Positions 45,117-54,340 of a DNA stretch of 64,000 bases are shown here, in pieces. Under the pieces are notes generated by a model that ran no database searches, was not told where the DNA came from, and saw nothing but the letters and a program-made list of their open reading frames with translations. Where the stretch lies: positions 62,001 through 126,000 of the forward strand of contig JBOFGS010000018.1 in NCBI GenBank assembly GCA_051649245.1. The letters are read 5' to 3'. A program made the position numbers and the translations under genes. Position 1 is the stretch's first letter. Each line of letters begins with the position of its first letter. The stretch is from Brevinema_A sp051649245. GTDB lineage: Bacteria; Spirochaetota; Brevinematia; Brevinematales; Brevinemataceae.

Positions 45117-46814
45117 TTATTTTATAAGAACAGGTTCTGGCCTTATAATTTCAATCTCAATACTTGATAAACCTACTAACGGTTCATTTAAAGATATCTT
45201 ATTGCTAATAATGGCAGGTGCTAAGATAGGTAATAGTTCAGCTTCTTTATTTTTAAATAAAGATAAACGTGCTTTTGGAAGTCTGGGTAGGATATTGTTT
45301 CCTGAAAGCCCTGACGGATTTGACGCAACAAGCATTCCTGTAATATTTTTGGTATCATAAGATTGTCTGAGTGATTTGATAAGTTGTTCTTTTGTTCTGA
45401 TACTCAAGGCTTGAGGAAAACATTGAAACAATTGCATTTCCAGATCTAAAGCATTTCCTACCAACAGCGAATATTTCCCTGCTTTTATTGTTTGAGGAAG
45501 CTGTATGGAAATATTTGTTTGGAATATATCTCCTAAAAAAGGAGCCATGGAGAGTTTGATATCTATTTTTTCACCTGGTAAAAATCCTTTTCGTGCAACA
45601 TGGGCATTATACAAACTATAGTAATTATAAGGTTTGTCTAAAATATCAAGATTGATCGTAACTTGTTCCGGAATGAGCTGTGTGAGTTGATTATCCCAAA
45701 GAAGAGACGTATAATTAACCCAATAGTCTTTAATAGAGTTTGGTGCAAATAAGGTACCTCTTACCCAAGTTGTTGTATTTGAGACAATTAAATTATTCGT
45801 GAACATAATATTCCAAGACATATTAATTTGTTTCTCAATATTTTTCCCGAGTTCTCGTTGTAGCACAGATCCTACTATTTTGCCTAATAATGTGGGTAAA
45901 TATTTTTTAGATCGTGCAATTTTCATATGATAGGTATTAGTAGATTTAGCGTTATTGATGTTGATTTGGACGGGGGTCATTTTTGCTTTTCTGTCAAATC
46001 GTCCATATACAGAAGACATTCCGTCAAACATTGTTGAGCCAATATTTTCTGAAAGAGCACTACCCATTTTGAAAGAATTTTCTGCATTTGCAAGAACATG
46101 ATAAATTTCTGCACGAGCCAAAGGTAAGCTTATTGGTCCTTCCTCATCAAAAGGATGACCAAAAATATATACATCTTCATCGTTGACGTAGGTTACGGTA
46201 CCAATAGCCGCTAACGAAATATCACCATCTACGAGTTTTACAGCAACAGCATCACCACCTTTTAGAGGACTAATACCATTAGATCGTGATGATGGAGCTA
46301 CACAAAATTCTTCAATTCCGACATATTGTTGGGTAGGGGAAATGTTTTCAAGATCCTTAAGTAATTCTGGATCGGTCAGACCGTTCAATGACCACATTGT
46401 TTTGATGGGTTGTGCATTAGCAAAAGCCATATTTTTACTTCTTGTTTTGTCCGAAATCATATCTTCAATAGGTACCACACCTATGATAGGTTCTTTGGAA
46501 AAAGACCATCCGTAAGCTAATGCTCCCACTAATTTTTCATCAATATACACAGGGCTACCACTCATTCCAGCAGCACCAAACGTTAATGTGGTTTTTTCGT
46601 CTGTGAGTTTCATAAGAATCATTGCGGCTTTCGTGAGCTTATTAGGCATATAAGCAACAACCTCAACAGAAAGTTTCTCAGGTTCTATACCTTTCATGAC
46701 TGTCAATAAATACCCTTTCATCCCAGGTTTTAGCTGATCAACAGGAAAAAATTCTTTATTTTGAGCAAATAATGTTGCAGTTATAAAAACAGATAAGAAT
46801 ACTATTTTTTTCAT
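45117..46814 (-). CDS. SpoIVB-type S55 peptidase-domain protein, exported
   Basis: A 565-residue protein with a Sec signal of about 17 residues ending LFAQN. FPVDQLKPGMKGYLLTVMKG begins the S55 region. GAAGMSGSPVYIDEKLVGALAYGW holds the Ser of the GMSGSP motif, and IIGVVPIEDM follows. A later VYIFGHPFDEEGPISLPLA carries the expected His. The S55 family includes the sporulation protease SpoIVB; here there is no sporulation context, so a periplasmic or surface protease role is inferred. The C-terminal 250 residues have no named domain. The gene follows an outer-membrane barrel gene by 13 bases. Confidence 0.82.
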   Translation of the reverse strand: MKKIVFLSVFITATLFAQNKEFFPVDQLKPGMKGYLLTVMKGIEPEKLSVEVVAYMPNKLTKAAMILMKLTDEKTTLTFGAAGMSGSPVYIDEKLVGALAYGWSFSKEPIIGVVPIEDMISDKTRSKNMAFANAQPIKTMWSLNGLTDPELLKDLENISPTQQYVGIEEFCVAPSSRSNGISPLKGGDAVAVKLVDGDISLAAIGTVTYVNDEDVYIFGHPFDEEGPISLPLARAEIYHVLANAENSFKMGSALSENIGSTMFDGMSSVYGRFDRKAKMTPVQININNAKSTNTYHMKIARSKKYLPTLLGKIVGSVLQRELGKNIEKQINMSWNIMFTNNLIVSNTTTWVRGTLFAPNSIKDYWVNYTSLLWDNQLTQLIPEQVTINLDILDKPYNYYSLYNAHVARKGFLPGEKIDIKLSMAPFLGDIFQTNISIQLPQTIKAGKYSLLVGNALDLEMQLFQCFPQALSIRTKEQLIKSLRQSYDTKNITGMLVASNPSGLSGNNILPRLPKARLSLFKNKEAELLPILAPAIISNKISLNEPLVGLSSIEIEIIRPEPVLIK

Positions 46815-46827
46815 TATTTATTCCTTA

Positions 46828-48378
46828 TTAAAAATGTAGCTCAATAGAGCCTTTTGCTTGAAATCCACCATAGAAAGATCCTTGAGAAATTTGGATATTT
46901 TGGTTTAAGATGTTGTTTAATTCCAAGGATAATGTAGCAATTTTATGGATCCGTTGTGATATTTTCATATTTAATAATACAAATACAGGTGTTGTTAAAT
47001 CAGCTCTTAGTCTTCGTGGTGAAAGGGTAGTCATCGTTGTTTGAACCCAAAAACCAACAACTTGATAACCTAATCCCAAATTAATATCAAACTGATGAGG
47101 TGTTAATATAAGCCATTCTTGATTAAAACGGTGATAGGTGTATGCAGCTTCAATTGAAAAAATATTCTTCACTTCTGATCCAAGAGAAACTTGAATTTCA
47201 AGAGAATCTGTATTGTTAATATTTTCAAAAAAATACAATTGATTTTGAGGATTAAAGGCATAAATATTTTTATGTTGGTACATATTGTAGGAAATTTTTG
47301 AGCCTATCCAAAAAAAAGCTGATGGTTTGGTTAATAGGGATAAAGATACGATCCATTTTGAATCAGGAAGAGGGGTGGTTGCAAAAAATTCATCTTTGTC
47401 AATGATATCTCCAGCTCCAAATAAATCATAATCTCCTGAAAGACCAAGTTTCATTAAAAATAAATCATAATAACTATATGACAAAGACAATTCCGGCCAA
47501 CCAAAAATTTGGTCTACGGATGATCCTAAAATAGTTCCACCAATTCTAGTAGTGAATCCTTTGCCAAGATAGAAGTCGCTTGCAATAGTTAATTTCCCAA
47601 CATGTGTGATTTCTTTTTGTGTATAAGAATTGATGTTGTAACTTAAATCAGTAAAAAAATAGTTCCACTCAACAAAATTAGCATGGTAAGATAAACTAAA
47701 GTCATTTTCTGTGAGAATTGGTTCTGTAAGTGATGCACCGACAATATCCTCAAGTCCGGCAACCATTGTTCTAATATCAGAATCAAACTTAATATAAGAA
47801 TATTCTGTTATCCAATGTGAGAGATCAAATGATATCGGAATATAGTGGTACTGTTGATGAAAATTTATATTAGTAAAAAAACTTTGTTTTTTTTGTTTAT
47901 AAGAGAGATTAGCATCGATTAACGTATTTGTTAGTGCATAAGAAAAAATAACATTGAAGTGATTAGTATACTGCTGTGTGTTGTGGTATATAGTGCGATT
48001 ATGTCCAACATTATCTTTAAATAATCCATTATAATCAATAACATAAAGTAAATTGTTAGTACTATTTTGTGAATGAAAATCCAGTGTTGTATTGTTATAA
48101 GAACCATAACCAAAATCAACTATTGAATATTTATTAATCAATAGTTGTGATTGATTGATACGATATGACGAGTCTCTGATAGTTGATGAGCTTAGCTCTT
48201 CAAGATAAACTTCTTGAAACTGAGGATTTCGATCTTTTAACAATGCCTCTTCCACACTGTCGGTACCGATAGTGCTTTGATCTTCAAGCAGAAGTTCTAT
48301 ATCAGGCAATTCAATGTTGTCGACTTGCGAAAACAGAAGAGTAGGTATTGCGAAAACAACAAATAAAAATTTATACAT
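46828..48378 (-). CDS. Outer-membrane beta-barrel protein, TonB-receptor-like C-terminus
   Basis: I start at the ATG at 48378 (516 residues, MYKFLFVVFAIPTLLFSQ, a clear signal). A longer frame to 48444 would place the promoter inside the coding region. After an acidic N-terminal stretch the sequence is a run of amphipathic strands with many Tyr, Asn and Ser residues. It ends with SLELNNILNQNIQ and the final GSIELHF, as in TonB-dependent receptor barrels. No plug domain is visible, so it is not a complete TonB receptor. It is first gene of a two-gene operon with the S55 protein. Confidence 0.7.
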   Translation of the reverse strand: MYKFLFVVFAIPTLLFSQVDNIELPDIELLLEDQSTIGTDSVEEALLKDRNPQFQEVYLEELSSSTIRDSSYRINQSQLLINKYSIVDFGYGSYNNTTLDFHSQNSTNNLLYVIDYNGLFKDNVGHNRTIYHNTQQYTNHFNVIFSYALTNTLIDANLSYKQKKQSFFTNINFHQQYHYIPISFDLSHWITEYSYIKFDSDIRTMVAGLEDIVGASLTEPILTENDFSLSYHANFVEWNYFFTDLSYNINSYTQKEITHVGKLTIASDFYLGKGFTTRIGGTILGSSVDQIFGWPELSLSYSYYDLFLMKLGLSGDYDLFGAGDIIDKDEFFATTPLPDSKWIVSLSLLTKPSAFFWIGSKISYNMYQHKNIYAFNPQNQLYFFENINNTDSLEIQVSLGSEVKNIFSIEAAYTYHRFNQEWLILTPHQFDINLGLGYQVVGFWVQTTMTTLSPRRLRADLTTPVFVLLNMKISQRIHKIATLSLELNNILNQNIQISQGSFYGGFQAKGSIELHF

Positions 48379-48408
48379 GATAGTCTCTTTTGTTAATATA
48401 CTGTTCCT

Positions 48409-48437
48409 ATTATAGCACAGCTTCTTAAAAAATTCAA
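48409..48437 (-). promoter_or_regulatory. Sigma-70-type promoter for the barrel-S55 operon
   Basis: TTGAAT (48437-48432) and TATAAT (48414-48409) on the minus strand are 17 bases apart, 31 bases before the chosen start at 48378. Confidence 0.7.
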
Positions 48438-48613
48438 CTGACATTAAATCACGAAAATGAATGATCGAAATTTTGTTGAGTGTTCTTTTTTAGATATTAA
48501 GAAATAACAATAGTTATCAATTAATAAAAAATAGATAAATTAATACTTCTAAAAACATTATTATTGTTGTTTAACAATTTCAAAGAGACATAGGAGATGT
48601 ATCAATAATACGA

Positions 48614-48641
48614 TAAAAACTCTCAAATAATAGGAGTTTTT
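48614..48641 (-). terminator. Probable terminator after the small DUF2628-like gene
   Basis: TAAAAACTC pairs with GAGTTTTTA around ten or so bases, overlapping the stop codon of the gene at 48640. Confidence 0.6.
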
Positions 48642-49041
48642 ATTCTATTATTTGAGGAAGTTTGATTCCTTTTGCTAAGAGAAGTGCTTCTCCTTCTGGA
48701 GATACAGGGAGAAATCCATGATTGATTAATCCCTGAGTATATATTTTGTTGTAAAATAACGAGCCTAGTACATTAACAAAAAAGGTCAAAAATGCATTTA
48801 TTTTGGTATATATTTCGCTATTTTCTGATAAAATTTGTAATGAGGTAAAACCATCGATAGTAATAATCTGGAATGGTGTGAAATATAATCCTGACAGATA
48901 GATTAAAAATAATGGCAAAAATAACTTCCAATCTTTTCGAAACAAAAGAACAAAGATACCAAAAAATAATGTCGTAAATGAAAATCCTAATTTTGCGAAT
49001 TTGACTTTATTTTTTTCTGTATGTTTTAATAAAATTTGCAT
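48640..49041 (-). CDS. Small DUF2628-like membrane protein
   Basis: About 133 residues. The motif KVKFAKLGFSFTTLFFGIFVLLFRKDWK matches the GFSWxxFFFGxxxxxxRxxW pattern of DUF2628-type proteins, followed by two hydrophobic segments. A polar C-terminus reads GFLPVSPEGEALLLAKGI. I start at the ATG at 49041, with AGGA about nine bases upstream, instead of a TTG three codons earlier. Function unknown. It lies downstream of pfp but past a strong terminator. Confidence 0.6.
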   Translation of the reverse strand: MQILLKHTEKNKVKFAKLGFSFTTLFFGIFVLLFRKDWKLFLPLFLIYLSGLYFTPFQIITIDGFTSLQILSENSEIYTKINAFLTFFVNVLGSLFYNKIYTQGLINHGFLPVSPEGEALLLAKGIKLPQIIE

Positions 49042-49117
49042 AATAAACAATCCTACGATAATATATTTTTAGTTTATTATAAAATATAAAAAAAATCAAG
49101 GTATTTTTTATTCTATA

Positions 49118-49151
49118 ATAAATAACGGTAGCCTAGGCTACCGTTATTTAT
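49118..49151. terminator. Perfect 34-base palindrome terminating pfp
   Basis: A perfect self-complementary run centred on CCTAGG (flanks ATAAATAACGGTAG and CTACCGTTATTTAT). On the minus strand it ends pfp seven bases after its stop and is followed by T-rich sequence. Confidence 0.85.
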
Positions 49152-49157
49152 GGAAGA

Positions 49158-50888
49158 TTAGTTAATTTTTGTATCAGCACCAAGATCAAAATGAAGATCA
49201 GAGTAGTTACTGTTTAATGCTACAGAAATAGGCAATAATTTAGACACAGATCCCATTAATTGACGTGGTCCAGGCGATGTGAAGGCATCTGTTTCTGACC
49301 ATTCGGATCTTCTCTCATCAAAGAATTTAAATGCAGGAGAATCTAATTTAACAAGAGCCTTTTCGATAACAAATTCATCTTGACCATGACGACGTTCTAT
49401 ATTGAGAAGTCCTGTAAGAGGTACTGCTTGAGCTATTCCACCGTTTTGTAGGTCTGTGATAGAAGCCATATAACCTGTATGCCCTCCAAGTGCTAACGAC
49501 CCTGCAACAAGACCTAGATTTAAACAATAAGCAGCATCAAATAATGTTGGAGCACCACAACGTCCTTCATATCCAAAGAAATGATTTAAGGCAGCAAATT
49601 TATAAGAAGCAAATTTAGAGTTTGAAGGAGTAGAGTTTTGCATTTTTTTGATTAAAGGAGCAACCATTTCAATAACTAAGGTTTCTGTTGGAATTTGAGA
49701 TAACGGTAGATTTCCATGAGAATCTCTATCTAATAATAACATACTTTGGATACTGGTTGGTAATTGGTGATATAATTCAACGGTGTTAGGTTGTAATTTA
49801 GCAAGAATAAATTCCCGTTTTTGAGCTAGTTCCATGGTTGCAAATTTTTCCATATTATGACCAATGATTTCATCCATTTCTTTTAACATAGAACGCATTT
49901 CTGGAATAAATTCAATGAACCCTTCCGGAATAAGAACTAAACCATGATTGATACCTTTTTCCGCACGTTTTTTGATTATTTCTGCAATATTAGTGATGAC
50001 TTGAGATAAGGACATTTTCTTTTCAAGAACTTCTTCAGAAATAATAGTGTATGCTGGGCGTGTTTGGAGTGCTGTTTCAAGAGCAACATGACTTGCCGCA
50101 CGACCCATGATTTTGACAAAGTGCCAGTATTTAAGAGAAGAAGCCGTATCTTGCAGAATATTTCCTACCATTTCTGCGTATATTTTTGTAGCCGTATCAA
50201 AACCAAACGAAATAGGTAGTAAATCCCCTAATTGAAGATCTCCGTCAATTGTTTTAGGCACACCAACTACAGTAACATTTTGGGGTTGAAGCAATTCAGC
50301 TAAAATAGCAGCATTGGTATTTGAGTCATCACCACCCACCACAATAATAGTATCTATTTTATTTTTTGCAACAACATCTTTTACCATTGCAAATTGTTCT
50401 TCAGATTTGATCTTGGTACGATCAGATCCCATAAAGTCAAATCCACCTGTGTTCAGAATATCATCAGCCATTTTGTCTGTGATTTCAAAGAAGTCGCCGG
50501 ATAGCAGTCCTTTAGGGCCTGCTTTTGTAGCAAGTAATGTATTATTTGACCCAAGTGCTTTTTTTACACCTACGACGACATTATGTCCACCGGATGCAGG
50601 ACCACCTGAAAACAAAATAGCTACTCTTTTTCCTGACACATTAATAGTACCTTTTGCTTTTAAAATCTTGTTTTCACTTTTTGCAATACTTAATGGAAAT
50701 GTTTTTGCTACAGCTGCTGCATCTTTAGATCCAAGGATTTGATTTTGTTTTTCAAAATCGACAGCTTGGATGGTATTGCCATTGATAAAATCTTTGAGTA
50801 CGGGTACGGGTAATGAACGGATAAATTGTTCAAATGAAGAGTTATGTTTCTCCATATTTTTGAGATGATTCTTCAAATTGCTCATCAT
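49158..50888 (-). CDS. pfp: Pyrophosphate-dependent 6-phosphofructokinase, long type
   Basis: Phosphorylates fructose-6-P with PPi in a reversible step of glycolysis. It has 576 residues, the long PfpB form found in spirochaetes and plants. Motifs are FSGGPASGGHNVV (phosphate loop), VVGGDDSNTNAA where GGDD marks PPi use, PKTIDGDLQL where the Lys also marks PPi use, KIMGRAASH, and FFGYEGRCGAPTLFDA. Two ATG codons occur in tandem at 50888 and 50885; the second is better spaced from AAGGAG. It lies 31 bases after accA and is probably co-transcribed with it. Confidence 0.95.
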   Translation of the reverse strand: MMSNLKNHLKNMEKHNSSFEQFIRSLPVPVLKDFINGNTIQAVDFEKQNQILGSKDAAAVAKTFPLSIAKSENKILKAKGTINVSGKRVAILFSGGPASGGHNVVVGVKKALGSNNTLLATKAGPKGLLSGDFFEITDKMADDILNTGGFDFMGSDRTKIKSEEQFAMVKDVVAKNKIDTIIVVGGDDSNTNAAILAELLQPQNVTVVGVPKTIDGDLQLGDLLPISFGFDTATKIYAEMVGNILQDTASSLKYWHFVKIMGRAASHVALETALQTRPAYTIISEEVLEKKMSLSQVITNIAEIIKKRAEKGINHGLVLIPEGFIEFIPEMRSMLKEMDEIIGHNMEKFATMELAQKREFILAKLQPNTVELYHQLPTSIQSMLLLDRDSHGNLPLSQIPTETLVIEMVAPLIKKMQNSTPSNSKFASYKFAALNHFFGYEGRCGAPTLFDAAYCLNLGLVAGSLALGGHTGYMASITDLQNGGIAQAVPLTGLLNIERRHGQDEFVIEKALVKLDSPAFKFFDERRSEWSETDAFTSPGPRQLMGSVSKLLPISVALNSNYSDLHFDLGADTKIN

Positions 50889-50919
50889 ATTCTCCTTAAA
50901 AATTCTGAAAGAATGAAAT

Positions 50920-51861
50920 TTATTCTGATAGGAAATAACCTAGTTTTCGAAAACGATCGTAACGTTCGTTTAGTAATTTATTTGTTGATTTTTTTGAGAG
51001 TACGCTTAGGTGATCAACTAATGATTTTTTTAGAGCATTCATGGTTGTTTGATGATTTCTGTGAGCACCACCAAGGGGTTCACAAATGATATCGTCTACA
51101 ACACCAAATTTTTTCAAATATGGAGCTGTATATTTTAAAGCTTCTGCTGCTTGTTGGGCTTTTGAGGAGTCATGCCAAAGAATAGAAGCACAAGATTCCG
51201 GTGAAATCACAGAGTAGATAGAATATTCAAACATAAGAACTTTGTCTGCAACCGCAATTCCAAGAGCCCCACCACTTCCTCCTTCTCCAATAATAACAGA
51301 AATAATAGGGACGGAAATTCCAAAAAATTCCATTAAATTTTTTGCAATCGCTTCACCTTGACCACGTTCTTCAGCACCAATGCCTGGAAATGCCCCAGGT
51401 GTGTCTACAAAAGTAATAATAGGTTTTTTAAATTTTTCTGCTAATTTTGCTGCACGGAGTGCTTTTCGGTAACCTTCAGGGTTTGGCATTCCAAAATTGC
51501 GATATAATCGTGATTCAATATCAAATCCTTTTTCTTGACCGATAATCATTACTTTTTGATTGTCCAACATTCCCCATCCAGTAATAGTAGAGCCATCATC
51601 TCCAAACAAACGATCCCCATGAAATTCCAAAAAATCAGAAAACATATTCTGTGCATAATCAAGAAAACCTGGTCTGTGATTGTGTCGAGCAACTTGTGTG
51701 ATTTGCCATGGAGTCAGATTTTGATATAGAAGAGTCAGTGTTTCGTTATATTTTTTTTCCAACATGCGAATGTTATTATCATTAGGTTCAGAGTCATTTT
51801 TTAATTTTTCTAAGGTCACATCTAATTCTTTTAATTCATGCTCAAAATCAAGATATACCAT
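50920..51861 (-). CDS. accA: Acetyl-CoA carboxylase carboxyltransferase subunit alpha
   Basis: Transfers the carboxyl group from biotin to acetyl-CoA, making malonyl-CoA, with AccD. I start at 51861 (313 residues, MVYLDFEHELKELDV), which fits the E. coli length and has AAAGGA upstream. A longer frame to 51915 adds residues unlike the family. Motifs include NLTPWQITQVARHNHRPG, DRLFGDD, NFGMPNPEGYRKALR, TFVDTPGAFPGIGAEERGQ, GEGGSGGALGIAVADKV and SVISPESCASILWHD. AccD is not in this window. Its promoter has near-consensus boxes. Confidence 0.95.
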   Translation of the reverse strand: MVYLDFEHELKELDVTLEKLKNDSEPNDNNIRMLEKKYNETLTLLYQNLTPWQITQVARHNHRPGFLDYAQNMFSDFLEFHGDRLFGDDGSTITGWGMLDNQKVMIIGQEKGFDIESRLYRNFGMPNPEGYRKALRAAKLAEKFKKPIITFVDTPGAFPGIGAEERGQGEAIAKNLMEFFGISVPIISVIIGEGGSGGALGIAVADKVLMFEYSIYSVISPESCASILWHDSSKAQQAAEALKYTAPYLKKFGVVDDIICEPLGGAHRNHQTTMNALKKSLVDHLSVLSKKSTNKLLNERYDRFRKLGYFLSE

Positions 51862-51930
51862 TGTATATTTTCCTTTATTTCTTTTGTTACTAAGAACAAT
51901 AAGAAATTTCATCATAAAATTTTACTTAAA

Positions 51931-51959
51931 ATTATACTTTATTATCATAGACTCGTCAA
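51931..51959 (-). promoter_or_regulatory. Sigma-70-type promoter for accA-pfp
   Basis: TTGACG (51959-51954) and TATAAT (51936-51931) on the minus strand are separated by 17 bases. The leader is about 65 bases long. Confidence 0.75.
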
Positions 51960-51993
51960 GAGTTTCTTATTATTTTGTATTCTTTTAGGAATA

Positions 51994-52021
51994 AAAAAGA
52001 GCTACTTAAGTAGCTCTTTTT
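51994..52021 (-). terminator. Intrinsic terminator after the cyclophilin gene
   Basis: AAAAAGAGCTACTT pairs perfectly with AAGTAGCTCTTTTT with no loop bases beyond the centre. It lies three bases past the stop codon. Confidence 0.88.
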
Positions 52022-52023
52022 AT

Positions 52024-52623
52024 TTATTGCATGTATACTTTTTTCATAGAAATGCGTTCAATAGGTTTATCCTGAGCATCTGTTTGGAGACTACCAATTT
52101 TTTGAACAATATCCAAACCTTCAATAACTTGACCAAAAACAGCATGTTTATTATCCAACCAAGCTGTAGGAACAAGTGTGATAAAGAATTGAGAACCACC
52201 TGTGTTAGGACCTGCATTTGCCATAGAAAAAACACCAGCACCAACATGTCTTAATTCTGGATCAAACTCATCTTTGATTGTATAGCCTGGACCACCCATA
52301 CCTGTACCTGTAGGATCTCCTGTTTGGATCATAAAATTTTCAATGACGCGATGAAAAATAATATTGTCATAAAATGATTCTGTTACTAATTTAATAAAGT
52401 TACTTGTCGTAATGGGAGCTTTATCTGCAAATAATTCTCCTTTAATGGTACCAAGTTCTGTTTCTATAATAACTACAGGATTATTAGGATTAATAGGTCT
52501 GATGATACCACCTTTAGTTTTTTCGTTAAGATTTGTGTTTTCGGATTTTGCTTGTCCTTTGTTACAATTAGTCATTGTTACTCCTAATGCCAATAAAATT
52601 ACTAATATTTTTTTGTTCATCAT
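52024..52623 (-). CDS. Cyclophilin-type peptidyl-prolyl isomerase lipoprotein
   Basis: Speeds proline isomerisation during folding of exported proteins. It has 199 residues. The signal ends TMTNC (Cys 20), a permissive spirochaete lipobox, followed by a Ser/Lys/Asn linker. The cyclophilin domain (about 45-199) has FHRVIENFMIQTGDPTGTG with the active-site Arg and Gln, FSMANAGPNTGGSQFFIT and WLDNKHAVFG. The Trp that binds cyclosporin is present. It has its own promoter and terminator and diverges from the PBP gene. Confidence 0.94.
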   Translation of the reverse strand: MMNKKILVILLALGVTMTNCNKGQAKSENTNLNEKTKGGIIRPINPNNPVVIIETELGTIKGELFADKAPITTSNFIKLVTESFYDNIIFHRVIENFMIQTGDPTGTGMGGPGYTIKDEFDPELRHVGAGVFSMANAGPNTGGSQFFITLVPTAWLDNKHAVFGQVIEGLDIVQKIGSLQTDAQDKPIERISMKKVYMQ

Positions 52624-52685
52624 ATCAAAATACTCCTCAAAGTGTATATGAAAATAACTATTTTTACATTGAATTATTGTGTATA

Positions 52686-52714
52686 ATTATAACAATATTC
52701 ATTTTTTTTTGCAA
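52686..52714 (-). promoter_or_regulatory. Sigma-70-type promoter for the cyclophilin gene
   Basis: TTGCAA (52714-52709) and TATAAT (52691-52686) on the minus strand are 17 bases apart. It is back to back with the PBP promoter; the two -35 boxes are only nine bases apart. Confidence 0.7.
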
Positions 52715-52723
52715 CAATTTTAA

Positions 52724-52752
52724 TTGCAAAAATTTTAAAAAACAGTCATAAT
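52724..52752 (+). promoter_or_regulatory. Sigma-70-type promoter for the PBP-DUF502-DUF115 operon
   Basis: TTGCAA at 52724-52729 and CATAAT at 52747-52752 are 17 bases apart, 27 bases ahead of the start. Confidence 0.6.
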
Positions 52753-52778
52753 ATATTAAATTTTGGAAAGAGAACATT

Positions 52779-54332
52779 ATGAATCATAAACAACAACGTT
52801 ATAAATTTATTTCGCTTGTTATTTTTTTATCATTTAGTGTTGCCTTATTACGATTGTTTCAAACGACTATATTTCCTGATCCACGTCTCCAATTTCAAGA
52901 ACAACACGGTCACATTCGAGGAAATATTTATGATAGAAAAGGTCGGCTTCTTGCTGGAGCATCCACAACAAAAGCGTTGTTTGTCCGACCAAATAAACTT
53001 TCATCAGAACTGCGTACTTATCTCAAAGAATATTTTCTTTCCTTGGGATCTTTTTCAGAACAAGAATTAAGTAATTTAGATAAAACAAACAAATCTTTTG
53101 TATATGTTAAACGTGATCTTACTCCATCTGTTGTGGCTCCGATTCAAAAAATAATAGATTTATTGAAAACGGAAAAATATATTTCTAATGATGTGCTGGA
53201 ATTGTTATCTGAAGAATCACGCTTCTATCCTTATCCTTTTTTGAGGCCTATTATTGGATTGCTTGGAAGAGACAAACATGGTCTCTATGGTATGGAATAT
53301 GCTATTGATAATTATCTAAGAAATGGTACTCATGCTACACTTTCTTTAGATGCACAGATTTCTCGAGTAGCATACGAAGAGCTAGATCAAGTTGTCAAAA
53401 ATTCTCAAGCAGATTGTGGCAGTGTGGTGGTGATTTCCTTAAGTAACAGGGAAATTTTAAGTTTGGTACAAGTTAATTCAAATCAGCAGCCTACATCTAT
53501 TTCACATATTTATGAACCTGGTTCTGTGATGAAATTGTTTACAGCTGCTTTTGCGATGGAGCAAGGAATTGCATCTACGATTTCACCAAAATTTAATGAC
53601 GCTCAACCTTACAAAGTAGGGAATTATACTTTTTCACGACCATTGTACGGTTACATAAACCTTAAAACAATGCTTCAAAAATCTGCAAATGTCGCTTTTG
53701 CTCGAATGTCAGAACAATTTGGTTCTGATGATTATTATCTATGGTTGACAGAATTGGGATTTGGGAAAAAACCAAATCTCCCACTTACTGGATTGGAACG
53801 AGGAATTTTACGTTCACCAAAAAATTGGTCTGCTCTTTCTAAACCAATGATGTCTATTGGACAAGAAATTGGTGTAACAACTCTTCAATTAGCGATTGCG
53901 GCATCTGTTATTGGGGGACATGGAGTATATACACCTCCTATTTTATTGACATCATTGAAGGGAACTAACAATCAAGAACTTTTAGAAATAAATAGAACCA
54001 GTGAAGAATTACTCCATCCTCAAAAGGTCAAAGAACTTCTCTATGCATCTGAAACAGCACTCCAACAAGGAGGTACTGCTGTAGATGCAGCTATTGAAGG
54101 AATTAGGATTGCCGGTAAGACAGGGACAGGTATGATTGCAGGACCTGACGGTTATAGTGTTGGACGAAATAATACTGTTTTTATAGGGATTTTGCCCATA
54201 GAAAATCCTTCTTTAGTTGTTGTGATTGCTGTTCATAATCCAAAAGGCAATCGTCGAAGTGGTGGAGGTATTGCTGCTCCATTGTTTGCAAAAATTGTGA
54301 GAAGAATTTTATTAGTTGAAAAGTATGAATAG
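52779..54332 (+). CDS. Class B penicillin-binding protein (FtsI/PBP2-like transpeptidase)
   Basis: Cross-links peptidoglycan in the periplasm. It has 517 residues. One N-terminal membrane anchor (about 10-28) is followed by the dimerisation domain with RGNIYDRKGRLLA. The transpeptidase domain has the Ser nucleophile in YEPGSVMKLFTAAF (SVMK near residue 248), SAN in LQKSANVAFARM near 301, and KTGTGMIAG near 446. The length is on the short side for FtsI. The gene leads an operon with a DUF502 gene eight bases on and a DUF115 gene after that; the distance suggests joint expression. It could be FtsI or a septal PBP, and no ftsW or mra genes help decide. Confidence 0.9.
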   Translation: MNHKQQRYKFISLVIFLSFSVALLRLFQTTIFPDPRLQFQEQHGHIRGNIYDRKGRLLAGASTTKALFVRPNKLSSELRTYLKEYFLSLGSFSEQELSNLDKTNKSFVYVKRDLTPSVVAPIQKIIDLLKTEKYISNDVLELLSEESRFYPYPFLRPIIGLLGRDKHGLYGMEYAIDNYLRNGTHATLSLDAQISRVAYEELDQVVKNSQADCGSVVVISLSNREILSLVQVNSNQQPTSISHIYEPGSVMKLFTAAFAMEQGIASTISPKFNDAQPYKVGNYTFSRPLYGYINLKTMLQKSANVAFARMSEQFGSDDYYLWLTELGFGKKPNLPLTGLERGILRSPKNWSALSKPMMSIGQEIGVTTLQLAIAASVIGGHGVYTPPILLTSLKGTNNQELLEINRTSEELLHPQKVKELLYASETALQQGGTAVDAAIEGIRIAGKTGTGMIAGPDGYSVGRNNTVFIGILPIENPSLVVVIAVHNPKGNRRSGGGIAAPLFAKIVRRILLVEKYE

Positions 54333-54340
54333 GAGGACAA

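Noticed and set aside
48379..48444. N-terminal extension of the barrel protein to 48444
   Set aside because: The extension contains the promoter boxes and lacks a signal peptide, which appears at the later start.
51862..51915. N-terminal extension of AccA to 51915
   Set aside because: Family AccA begins at the later Met, which has AAAGGA upstream; the accA promoter also lies close behind.
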